From: Limivicinus sp963617275
Lineage (GTDB): Bacteria; Bacillota; Clostridia; Oscillospirales; Oscillospiraceae
NCBI GenBank assembly: GCA_963617275.1
Contig: CAVENX010000004.1
Coordinates: 78,371 to 142,370, forward strand
DNA length: 64,000 nt
Direction of reading: 5' to 3'
Shown here: one piece after another, positions 25,103 to 32,662 of the stretch
How positions within the stretch are numbered: position 1 is the first letter of the stretch
Layout of the letters: the number at the start of each line of letters is the position of its first letter
Translations under genes and position numbers: made by a program
The notes under the pieces: generated by a model
What the model saw: only the letters and a program-made list of their open reading frames with translations
Told to the model about the DNA's origin: nothing
The model's database searches: none

Positions 25103-25966
25103 ATGGAAAAAGTAAACAAAAAAACGTCCCTGAAGAAGAAAACTTCATTTTTCGGCAAGCTCATGGAATGTATATTGCTCTGCCTGCTGTTCCTTATATT
25201 CATTGTTCCCTTCTATTACATGATAATCTCCTCGCTCAAATCGACGATCGAGGCGTTCGCCTCCAAGCCTGTCTGGTGGCCGAGTGAGTTTGTATGGAGC
25301 AACTATAAGGACGCGTGGGAAATGGCAAACTTCACGACCTACGGCAAGAATTCCATCATACTCTCCTGCGCCTGCGTTATCACCTGCATCACTGTCTCCG
25401 TGCCGTGCGCATACGCCTTTGCAATGAAGAAATTCCGCGGTAAGAAGCTCCTGTTCGCCATTATCCTCTGCGATATGATGATCCCGGCGCAGTGCGTGTT
25501 CCTGCCCATGTTCCTGATGTTCTCCAAGCTGAAATGGCTCAACACCTACGGCTCGATGATAATCATGTTCACCTATTCCGGCAGCACTATCTTCTTTATC
25601 CGCAACGCCTTCATGCAGGTCAGCAACGAGGTGCTTGAGGCAGCGCGCCTTGACGGCGCAAGCGAGCTTTCCGTCATGTTCAGGGTTGCGTTCCCAATGG
25701 TAAAGCCGGTCATAATCACAATGGCGCTCTTCTGCTTCCTGCGCCGGTGGAACGACTATTTCTGGAACGTTTCGCTCACCACGAGCGACCGCGTCAGGAC
25801 TCTGCCCTTTGCGGTAAACTCGCTCACAACGGCGCTTGACGGCACCATACCCCGCTGGGATCTTGCAATGGCGGGTGCGACGATGCTGATGGCTCCTCTG
25901 CTCATTCTGTACATTTTTGCCAGCAAGAAGATAAAAAGCGCGTTTGCCTATTCGGGGATAAAATGA
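25103..25966 (+). CDS. Sugar ABC transporter permease (MalG/UgpE-type)
   Basis: The 287-residue inner-membrane protein has about six membrane segments. The EAA loop reads LEAARLDGASELSVMFRVAFPMVKP. FYYMIISSLKSTIEAFASKPVWWPSE is the usual start of the MalG family. It begins 10 bp after the first permease, preceded by GAGGGTAG, and its stop overlaps the next start by four bases. It is the second half of the transmembrane channel. Confidence 0.94.
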   Translation: MEKVNKKTSLKKKTSFFGKLMECILLCLLFLIFIVPFYYMIISSLKSTIEAFASKPVWWPSEFVWSNYKDAWEMANFTTYGKNSIILSCACVITCITVSVPCAYAFAMKKFRGKKLLFAIILCDMMIPAQCVFLPMFLMFSKLKWLNTYGSMIIMFTYSGSTIFFIRNAFMQVSNEVLEAARLDGASELSVMFRVAFPMVKPVIITMALFCFLRRWNDYFWNVSLTTSDRVRTLPFAVNSLTTALDGTIPRWDLAMAGATMLMAPLLILYIFASKKIKSAFAYSGIK

Positions 25967-26343
25967 CCATGTTCAAGAAGATCAAGGATTTCCTGTTTTC
26001 CGAATATGAGTGGATCGTTGACTGCACGGAGCTTGTGCCGCCGGACGACATTGAGAAAAACCGCGTATATGCCGCGCTCGGCTACCTGATTTTTTTCATC
26101 CCGCTCGTATTCGCCGACAGCTCCCCTTTTGCAAGATTCCATTGCAATCAGGCTCTTATCAATATGCTTCTGTCCACGATCGTGGCCGTCGTCCTGTCTT
26201 TTATCCCCTATGCGGGCGTCGTCCTGCTGATCGTGCTGGAAGTGCTCTGCATAGTTTTTGCTGTCCGCGGTATGGTCTATGCTCTCAAAGGAAAAGCAGT
26301 CGGTATTCCGCTCGTCGGTTGGATCACTCTGCTTAAATATTAA
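25963..26343 (+). CDS. Small Tic20/DUF4870-like membrane protein
   Basis: The 126-residue protein has three hydrophobic segments. RVYAALGYLIFFIPLVF, FARFHCNQALINMLLSTIVAVV and a final amphipathic helix follow the pattern of DUF4870 / Tic20-like small membrane proteins, in which an R-H-x-N-Q block marks the start of the second helix. The gene overlaps the permease stop (ATGA), so it is made with the transporter. Its role is unknown. It could stabilise or regulate the transporter, but that is only inferred from position. A second ATG two codons later is equally possible. Confidence 0.75.
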   Translation: MTMFKKIKDFLFSEYEWIVDCTELVPPDDIEKNRVYAALGYLIFFIPLVFADSSPFARFHCNQALINMLLSTIVAVVLSFIPYAGVVLLIVLEVLCIVFAVRGMVYALKGKAVGIPLVGWITLLKY

Positions 26344-26363
26344 GGATTATCAGGTTAAAATAT

Positions 26364-27179
26364 ATGAATAAAATATTGTTTACGGACATTGACAGCACAC
26401 TTATCCCATATTGCGGAACAATGTCGGAAAAAACGCACGATGCGGTCGTGAGGATGCTCGCAGACGGCAACAGGCTCGTATTGGCCTCCGGCCGTTCCAT
26501 AAATTCAATGATGAGCGTTGTGAGCCGCTGCAATCTGAGGCTTGACGGCTGCTACGCGATCTGCTACAACGGCGCACAGTTTATCGACATAAAGACCGGC
26601 AAGCGGCAGTTCACCCTTGCGATAGATAAAAAATACACCGACCTCATCGTGACCGAAAGCAGAAAACACGGCTTCACCATTCTCATGTACGAGGACGACG
26701 GCGTCGTTGCCGAGACCACCAGCGAAAACATAGTGAACCGTTACAAGAATCAGGGCGTCGGCTTCCGCATCGCAGATCTGACGAAGGACATGAAGGTCAA
26801 CCGGCTCAAGCTCGTCATATCCAACGAAGGTGAAAAAGCCCATGAGGAGCTTAACGCGTTCCGTGAGCATATGGCCGCGCAGGTCGGGGATGTGCTCGAT
26901 CTGTATTTCTCTTCCGACACGTATCTTGAGGTCGTTCTGAAAGGCGTCAACAAGGGTGACGCACTGAAAAAGGTCTGCGAGTATTTCAATACCGACATCG
27001 CCGATTCCGTTGCCGCCGGAGACGAGGAAAATGACCTCTCCATGATAAAGATCGCAGGTGTCGGCTGTGCCGTCGCAAATGCGATAGACCGCGTAAAGGC
27101 CGCAGCGGACTTTGTCACAGAAAACGATTGTGAGCATGACGGCATTGTCGAAGTGATCGAAAAATATCTTATCGGGTAA
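26364..27179 (+). CDS. Cof-type HAD hydrolase (probable sugar phosphatase)
   Basis: The 271-residue cytoplasmic enzyme has HAD motif I FTDIDSTL (Asp8 nucleophile, Asp10 acid/base), motif II LVLASGRS, the lysine of motif III in GVNKGDALKKV and motif IV AAGDEENDLSMIKIAG. A C2-type cap domain lies between motifs II and III. Such enzymes remove phosphate from sugar phosphates or PLP. It starts 20 bp after the small membrane protein, so it is probably the last gene of the transporter operon. Confidence 0.92.
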   Translation: MNKILFTDIDSTLIPYCGTMSEKTHDAVVRMLADGNRLVLASGRSINSMMSVVSRCNLRLDGCYAICYNGAQFIDIKTGKRQFTLAIDKKYTDLIVTESRKHGFTILMYEDDGVVAETTSENIVNRYKNQGVGFRIADLTKDMKVNRLKLVISNEGEKAHEELNAFREHMAAQVGDVLDLYFSSDTYLEVVLKGVNKGDALKKVCEYFNTDIADSVAAGDEENDLSMIKIAGVGCAVANAIDRVKAAADFVTENDCEHDGIVEVIEKYLIG

Positions 27180-27214
27180 TTTTACGCCCCGTTTTTCATT
27201 TACAGTTCGTTCAC

Positions 27215-27243
27215 TTGACATTCCGTATGCCTTGGTGTAGAAT
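27215..27243 (+). promoter_or_regulatory. Promoter of the COG2509 flavoprotein gene
   Basis: TTGACA (27215-27220) and TAGAAT (27238-27243) are 17 bp apart, with TG at the extended -10 position. Confidence 0.7.
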
Positions 27244-27318
27244 TTCAATAGGATACATACTGCTCCGTGTCCCGATATGGGAGGCGGAGCTTTGCTATTA
27301 CAGGAGGAGACTGTATTC

Positions 27319-28689
27319 ATGAAGTACGATGTTATAATAATCGGCGCCGGCCCCGGCGGCATTTTTTCGGCTTATGAGCTTGCAAATTCCGGAAAAGAGC
27401 TGAAAATAGGCGTTTTTGAGCTTGGACGCGCACTGGACAAGCGCCGCTGCCCCATCGACGGGGACAAGGTGAAAAGCTGCATCAAATGCCCCGTTTGCAG
27501 CATCATGAGCGGCTTCGGCGGCGCGGGCGCTTTCTCCGACGGCAAGTATAACATTACCAACCAATTCGGCGGCACGCTCTTTGAATATGTCGGTCAGAAG
27601 AGAGCCATTGAGCTTATGAAATATGTTGACGAGATCAATCTCCGCTACGGCGGGGAGAACACAAAGCTCTACTCCACAGCCAACACCGAAATAAAGCGCG
27701 AGTGCCTCAAGAACGGACTTCATCTGCTGGACGCACAGGTTCGCCACCTCGGTACGGATATAAACTATGTCGTGCTCGGCAATATCTATGAGGAGCTTAA
27801 GAGCAAGGTCGATTTCCATTTCAACACCGCCGTCACCGATATCGAACGCATCAGCGGCGGCTACCGCATCACAGCGGGCGAAGAGAGCTTTGACTGCGAA
27901 ACGTGCATCGTCTCCGTCGGGCGCAGCGGGAGCAAATGGATAGAGGGCGTGTGCAGATCCCTCAATATTCCTACCCGCTCCAACCGGGTCGATATAGGCG
28001 TCCGGGTGGAGCTGCCTGCGGATACCTTCGCGCATCTCACCGATGAGCTTTACGAGAGCAAGATCGTCTACCGCACGCAGAAATTTGAAGACCTTGTGCG
28101 CACCTTCTGCATGAACCCCCACGGCGTCGTGGTCAACGAAAACACCAACGGCATCGTCACGGTGAACGGACACAGCTATGAGGACAAGTCCATGCATACC
28201 GAGAACACAAATTTTGCCCTTCTCGTCAGCAAGCATTTCTCCGAACCGTTCAAGGACTCAAACGGCTACGGCGAAAGCATCGCCCGCCTTTCCAACATGC
28301 TCGGCGGCGGCGTCATCGTTCAGCGCTTCGGCGACCTTGTGCGCGGGCGCAGGAGCACGGTCAAGCGCATCGAGGAGAACTTTGTCATTCCTACGCTTGC
28401 CGCCACTCCCGGCGATCTCAGCCTTGTAATGCCCAAGCGTATTCTTGACGGCATCATCGAAATGATATACGCTCTTGACAAGATCGCACCGGGCACCGCA
28501 AATGACGACACGCTGCTTTACGGCGTTGAGGTAAAATTCTATAATATGGAAGTGGAGCTGGACGAAAATCTCCAGACCGAGGACAAGGGGCTTTACGTGA
28601 TAGGCGACTGCTCCGGCGTCACGCACTCCCTGTCGCACGCTTCCGCAAGCGGCGTATACGTGGCGCGGCATATACTCGGCACACTCTGA
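27319..28689 (+). CDS. FAD-dependent oxidoreductase, COG2509 family
   Basis: The 470-residue cytoplasmic flavoprotein begins with the FAD-binding Rossmann motif IIIGAGPGGIFSAYELA. A cysteine cluster follows (RRCPIDGDKVKSCIKCPVC), then FGGAGAFSDGK. GLYVIGDCSGVTHSLSHASASGV near the C-terminus is the second FAD contact. This is a widespread family of uncharacterised dehydrogenases, and neither partner nor substrate is known. ATG 27319 follows CAGGAGGA, and the gene has its own promoter. A CGAAAAG/CTTTTCG hairpin at about 28692-28728 follows it. Confidence 0.9.
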   Translation: MKYDVIIIGAGPGGIFSAYELANSGKELKIGVFELGRALDKRRCPIDGDKVKSCIKCPVCSIMSGFGGAGAFSDGKYNITNQFGGTLFEYVGQKRAIELMKYVDEINLRYGGENTKLYSTANTEIKRECLKNGLHLLDAQVRHLGTDINYVVLGNIYEELKSKVDFHFNTAVTDIERISGGYRITAGEESFDCETCIVSVGRSGSKWIEGVCRSLNIPTRSNRVDIGVRVELPADTFAHLTDELYESKIVYRTQKFEDLVRTFCMNPHGVVVNENTNGIVTVNGHSYEDKSMHTENTNFALLVSKHFSEPFKDSNGYGESIARLSNMLGGGVIVQRFGDLVRGRRSTVKRIEENFVIPTLAATPGDLSLVMPKRILDGIIEMIYALDKIAPGTANDDTLLYGVEVKFYNMEVELDENLQTEDKGLYVIGDCSGVTHSLSHASASGVYVARHILGTL

Positions 28690-28780
28690 TACCGAAAAGT
28701 GCGGTTTTGATGTCGTAATCGCTTTTCGGTACGAATAGAATTTCCCTGTATCCCGGCAAATTCGGATGTTGGAGGCGGAT

Positions 28781-30427
28781 ATGTCAAATTTTAAAGAAAA
28801 ACAGAACTATGTCCACGGCGCGGTCATTCTGACCGTCGGCGTTATTATAATGAAAGTTCTGGGCGCGATCTATAAAATTCCTCTCGGCAACATTCTCGGC
28901 GATGAGGGTTACTCGATGTTCATGGGTGCGTACAGCATCTATTTCATCTTTTTCACGCTGGCAACGGCTGGTCTGCCCGTCGCGCTCAGCCGCCTGATCG
29001 CCGAATCCGACGCCAACGGCAGGGCAAAGAACGAGGAAAAAACTTTCCGCGTCGCACGCTGGACGTTTTTTGTGATAGGTCTGGTGTTCGCGCTTGTCAT
29101 GTTCCTGTTTCCGGATTGGCTTGCTGCGGAATATCTTGAAAACCCCGACGCCGCGATGAGCATCAAGGCAATGTCCCCGGCGATCTTGCTCGTCTGCATC
29201 GTCTCCGCCTACCGCGGCTACTGCCAGGGCAACGGCAACATGATACCCACCACCGTGGACGAAGTGCTCGAGGTGCTGTTCAAGGTGATCTCAGGGCTTA
29301 TCCTGTCATACGTTATAATAAAGTCCACGGGCAGTCTCCCGCTCGGTTCGGCAGGCGCGATCCTCGGCGTGTCGATAGGCTCGGTCGTGTCGCTGGGCTA
29401 TATGGTGGTATACAAGCGGCGTCATGCATCCCAGCTTGCCGCCCCGTACACCGGCGGTCACGCTCCCGACGATACGCCGGAGGACGACAACGTTGTGGAC
29501 AGCACCGGCAAGATCGTAAAGGACATTCTCCGCATAGGCGTTCCTATCGCTTTCGGCGCATGCATCATGGCGCTTCTCAACAGCGTGGACTCAAAGCTGT
29601 GCATGAACAGGCTCCAGAGCGCAGCCGGGTTCACCTATAAGGAAGCAAAGGTGCTTTACGGCGTTTACGGCAAGGGTCAGACGCTTTTCAACCTGCCCGC
29701 CGCCTTTGTCACCCCGCTGACCATTTCTATCGTCCCCGCCATTTCCGGCGCAATCGCTCGCGGCGCAAAGGGCGAGGCGGCAAAGGTGAGCGAGGATTCG
29801 CTGCGTATCTCGGCAGTCATATCACTGCCGATGGGCGCAGGGCTTGCGATACTTGCCGCGCCGATTTTCGACGTGCTCTTCCCCAACAGCCATAAAGCCG
29901 GCCCCGGTCTGCTGTGCATAATGGGCATCGCCTCTTTCTTTGTGTGCCTTGTGCTCATGGAAAACGCCATTCTTCAGGCCTCCGGCCGTGAAAAGCTCAC
30001 GATGGTCACGATGATCACCGGCGGCCTTGTGAAGATAGTCGTCAATTGGTTCCTCGTGGCCAACCGTGCGGTCAACATCTACGGCGCGCCGATAGGAACG
30101 CTCGTAAGCTACTTTGCAATGGCGGCAATGAATTATATATTCATGAGTTCGTCTCTTGAAAATCGGCCCCGCCTTTCAAGGGCGTTTGCACGCCCCGCCG
30201 CGTCAAGTCTTATCATGGGTGCCGCCGCATGGCTTGTCTACGGTGCGGCTGCACGTATTTTCGGCTTGGGAAGCTCCGTGAAAGCGGTCGTATGCCTTGG
30301 GACAGCCGTTCTTGCCGCGGCAGCCGTTTATCTTGCCGCCACGATCTCGCTCAAGAGCATAACGATAAAGGACATGGAGCTTATCCCCGGCGGAGAAAAA
30401 ATAGGCAAAATCCTCAAAATGCATTAA
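28781..30427 (+). CDS. Polysaccharide/lipid II flippase, SpoVB/MurJ-like
   Basis: This polytopic MVF/MOP exporter of about 548 residues has 12-14 membrane segments and starts MSNFKEKQNYVHGAVILTVGV. The pattern IMKVLGAIYKIPLGNILGDEGYSMFMGAYSIY is typical of the SpoVB branch, which moves lipid-linked precursors across the membrane during spore cortex or wall synthesis. GGAGG at 28771 supports ATG 28781 over ATG 28766. Upstream of hup and rqcP it matches a conserved Firmicutes neighbourhood (spoVB near the rqcP/yabO gene). The exact branch (SpoVB or general MurJ-like) needs a tree. Confidence 0.88.
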   Translation: MSNFKEKQNYVHGAVILTVGVIIMKVLGAIYKIPLGNILGDEGYSMFMGAYSIYFIFFTLATAGLPVALSRLIAESDANGRAKNEEKTFRVARWTFFVIGLVFALVMFLFPDWLAAEYLENPDAAMSIKAMSPAILLVCIVSAYRGYCQGNGNMIPTTVDEVLEVLFKVISGLILSYVIIKSTGSLPLGSAGAILGVSIGSVVSLGYMVVYKRRHASQLAAPYTGGHAPDDTPEDDNVVDSTGKIVKDILRIGVPIAFGACIMALLNSVDSKLCMNRLQSAAGFTYKEAKVLYGVYGKGQTLFNLPAAFVTPLTISIVPAISGAIARGAKGEAAKVSEDSLRISAVISLPMGAGLAILAAPIFDVLFPNSHKAGPGLLCIMGIASFFVCLVLMENAILQASGREKLTMVTMITGGLVKIVVNWFLVANRAVNIYGAPIGTLVSYFAMAAMNYIFMSSSLENRPRLSRAFARPAASSLIMGAAAWLVYGAAARIFGLGSSVKAVVCLGTAVLAAAAVYLAATISLKSITIKDMELIPGGEKIGKILKMH

Positions 30428-30475
30428 ATTTTTTGTGATTTTTGCCGTTTTTGCCGTGTTTTTCGCATTTTACTC

Positions 30476-30504
30476 TTGCTATCGGAAGTGTTTTGTGATA
30501 AATT
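30476..30504 (+). promoter_or_regulatory. Candidate promoter of hup
   Basis: TTGCTA (30476-30481) and TAAATT (30499-30504) are 17 bp apart, with TG before the -10. A long leader of about 105 bp precedes the hup ATG. Confidence 0.45.
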
Positions 30505-30616
30505 ATGGGAGCACTGTATGAAAGCGTGCAAAAATCCGGTTTATGAGTAATTTCCACGTTGTTGGGAAAACTCATTATATCACGGCTGAATGCCGTAATT
30601 TACAGGAGGAAATATA

Positions 30617-30892
30617 ATGAATAAAACCGAACTTATAGCTGCTGTTGCAGAAAAGACCGCTATGTCCAAGAAGGACAGCGAAAAGGCAGTCTGCGCTATT
30701 CTTGACGCAGTTACCGAAGCTCTCGCCGCAGGCGATAAGGTTCAGCTCGTCGGCTTTGGCACCTTTGAAGTAAAAGAGCGCGCCGCTCACATGGGCCGCA
30801 ACCCCAGAACCAAGGAAGCCATGGAGATCCCCGCAAGCCGCGTAGCCGGTTTCAAGGTCGGCAAGGCTCTCAAGGAAGCCGTTGCAAAGTAA
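30617..30892 (+). CDS. hup: Histone-like DNA-binding protein HU
   Basis: The 91-residue nucleoid protein starts MNKTELIAAVAEKTAMSKKD. The DNA-clamping arm reads GFGTFEVKERAAHMGRNPRTKEAMEIPASR, with the conserved RNP. Length is typical. CAGGAGG precedes the ATG. It dimerises, bends DNA and is abundant. Its place between the spoVB-like gene and rqcP, where mazG lies in Bacillus, is common in Clostridia. Confidence 0.97.
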   Translation: MNKTELIAAVAEKTAMSKKDSEKAVCAILDAVTEALAAGDKVQLVGFGTFEVKERAAHMGRNPRTKEAMEIPASRVAGFKVGKALKEAVAK

Positions 30893-30905
30893 TTTTTGAC
30901 ATATA

Positions 30906-30937
30906 AAAATCAGCCGCCTGAGCGCGGCTGATTTTTT
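30906..30937 (+). terminator. Terminator between hup and rqcP
   Basis: AATCAGCCGC pairs with GCGGCTGATT, followed by a T-run (30931-30937). It ends only 13 bp before the rqcP start, so rqcP may depend on read-through. Confidence 0.8.
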
Positions 30938-30950
30938 AGCAGGGTAAACT

Positions 30951-31193
30951 ATGAGACTTGATAAATATTTGAAGGTATCCCGCCTTATCAAACGCAGGAG
31001 CGTGGCAAACGACGCCTGCGACGGTGAACGCGTGTCTGTAAACGGCAGGCAGGTCAAGGCGAGCTATCAGGTAAAGGTCGGCGATGTCATTGAGATTGCC
31101 TTCGGCCAGCGCACGCTCAGGGTCGAGGTCGTTGCGGTAACCGAAAATGCAAGCAAATCCGACGCCCCCGCAATGTATAAGGAGCTTGTCTGA
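30951..31193 (+). CDS. rqcP: S4-domain ribosome quality-control factor RqcP
   Basis: The 80-residue protein is almost entirely one S4 RNA-binding domain: MRLDKYLKVSRLIKRRSVANDACDGERVSVNGRQVKASYQVKVGDVIEI. This matches the YabO/RqcP group, which binds stalled 50S subunits and helps RqcH add alanine tails. GCAGGG is a weak ribosome site. It follows hup by 58 bp, with a terminator between. The yabP, yabQ and divIC genes that often come next are absent; a core-less repeat and ypeB on the opposite strand follow instead. Confidence 0.92.
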   Translation: MRLDKYLKVSRLIKRRSVANDACDGERVSVNGRQVKASYQVKVGDVIEIAFGQRTLRVEVVAVTENASKSDAPAMYKELV

Positions 31194-31208
31194 CTTGTCA
31201 CTCTGTCC

Positions 31209-31237
31209 GTCAAAGAACCTCATTGAGGTTCTTTGGC
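31209..31237. repeat. Core-less short form of the GTCAAAGAA element
   Basis: GTCAAAGAACCTCA is followed by TGAGGTTCTTTGGC and AAGCTG. It equals the two ends of repeat families 1 and 2 joined with no core. It lies next to the terminator hairpin at 31244-31266. Confidence 0.7.
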
Positions 31238-31243
31238 AAGCTG

Positions 31244-31266
31244 TCCCGGACATTATATGTCCGGGA
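31244..31266. terminator. Bidirectional terminator between rqcP and ypeB
   Basis: TCCCGGACAT (31244-31253) pairs with ATGTCCGGGA (31257-31266). The ypeB stop codon lies in its loop. Confidence 0.7.
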
Positions 31267-32524
31267 TTATTTCTGCCTGTTTGCCGGTCTGCGCATTCAC
31301 GCGAATGCGGATCGGATCCCCGCTCTGGTTGGTGCAGGTAAATTCATAGCAGGCGATTGGCGTCCCTCCGGGGGATTTGCAGATGATCTTTGCGCATGAC
31401 TGCTCCTCCAGATTATCCGGCACGGCGCCCGCCGCCTCTACCTCGGTGATGTCCCATTGCAGGCCGGAAGCGTCCGGCGAATAGTGCTCGGCGTTGAAGC
31501 TGTATACGGAGTTGTCGTCAAGCGCCACGGCAAGTCTTATATAGTTGTCCGGCCAATCCGCATCCTGCTCGGTCGCAATAAATATAAACTCCCCTACCGT
31601 GTCGGAAAAGCTCATTTTGGTGAGCTTGAGGTTCTCATAATTCTGTTCCTCGAGGAACTTTTCCGCGGTTTTCTGCGCTTCCTCGTGCGATATGCGTCCC
31701 TCTTCGACAAGGCGCTGCTGCACCATGCTTACAACGCCCTCGCTGTCAACGCACATCTGCCGGTCATTGACAGAGTATACCTTTCTCCCGCTCCCGTCCT
31801 CAAAGGAATAGTCAAGCTTGAGCTGACCGGGGCTGACCCCTGCAAAGCGCGCCGCCGCGGCAAGCATCTGCGCGTCGGTGCTGTGGGATGGCTTTGCCTT
31901 CTCCTGGCGGAAGCCGTATTTTCCGTCATAGGTGAGCGCTTCGCGCTCCGGGAAATCTGCCTCGGCCTGAAGGATAGCCATGCTTACCTTGCCTCGCTGC
32001 TCCACCTCCACATTGCGCAGGGGCGTTTCCGCGCTGTCCATGTCTATATTCCCGTCGTGATAATCCCTTTGCAGACGGTTGAGCGCGTCGCACAGCTGCG
32101 CCGACAGCGCCGACAGCCTGCTCATATTCTCGCGTTCCGTCTCGCTGAAGCCGTCCTCCGCAACAGTGGCGCACAGAGTATAGGCATAGTCGCCGGTCTG
32201 GTTGAGGTAGGCGGATATCTGCTCAAGCTCCTGCGTGGAAAACGGCAGAGTGGACAGCGCCGCCTCCGCGGAAAGCGCGTCCGCATAGATCTCCGAGCAG
32301 AGCCGCGAACACATATCCCTGTCCGTTGCGTAAGGCGTTTTGCCCAAGGCCGCGCTCAGCTTCGACACTGCTCCTACGGTTTCCTCAAATGCCTGCTGTG
32401 AACTGAAATCCACCGCAAGACGGTATCTTTTCAGCTTTGTCGAGTAAACGGCGGTGCACAGAGCCAGTACGGCGATGAGCGTTCCCGCATAAATTGCTAT
32501 AACGGTCAAAGTCTTCTTTTTCAT
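31253..32524 (-). CDS. ypeB: Spore germination protein YpeB
   Basis: The 423-residue protein has one N-terminal membrane segment (about 4-24) and an exported body. KTLTVIAIYAGTLIAVLALCT, KRYRLAVDFSSQQAFEETVGAVSKLSAAL and the C-terminal region with repeated PepSY/YPEB-like blocks (AQKTAEKFLEEQNYENLKLTKMS) match YpeB. In Bacillus, YpeB stabilises the cortex-lytic enzyme SleB in spores. SleB is not adjacent here. ATG 32524 has GAGGTG eight bases upstream; that ribosome site lies in the 3' arm of a hairpin. An earlier in-frame ATG at 32557 lies inside this hairpin. Confidence 0.9.
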   Translation of the reverse strand: MKKKTLTVIAIYAGTLIAVLALCTAVYSTKLKRYRLAVDFSSQQAFEETVGAVSKLSAALGKTPYATDRDMCSRLCSEIYADALSAEAALSTLPFSTQELEQISAYLNQTGDYAYTLCATVAEDGFSETERENMSRLSALSAQLCDALNRLQRDYHDGNIDMDSAETPLRNVEVEQRGKVSMAILQAEADFPEREALTYDGKYGFRQEKAKPSHSTDAQMLAAAARFAGVSPGQLKLDYSFEDGSGRKVYSVNDRQMCVDSEGVVSMVQQRLVEEGRISHEEAQKTAEKFLEEQNYENLKLTKMSFSDTVGEFIFIATEQDADWPDNYIRLAVALDDNSVYSFNAEHYSPDASGLQWDITEVEAAGAVPDNLEEQSCAKIICKSPGGTPIACYEFTCTNQSGDPIRIRVNAQTGKQAEIIPDI

Positions 32525-32571
32525 ATAAAAAACACCTCTTTCGGAATATTCTTCCACAAAAAGAGGTGCTT
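32525..32571 (-). terminator. Terminator-like hairpin containing the ypeB ribosome site
   Basis: On the minus strand CACCTCTTT pairs with AAAGAGGTG around an 18-nt loop, followed by six T residues, then AT and the ypeB ATG. It could end gltX transcripts and also hide the ypeB Shine-Dalgarno sequence. Confidence 0.7.
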
Positions 32572-32662
32572 TATACTTCTTTTAAAATTTTCTCGGTGAG
32601 AGCCGTTATAGAGCGGAAGGTTAAAACTTCTGCCCTTGCAATGCCTCACTTCTGCCCCCGGC

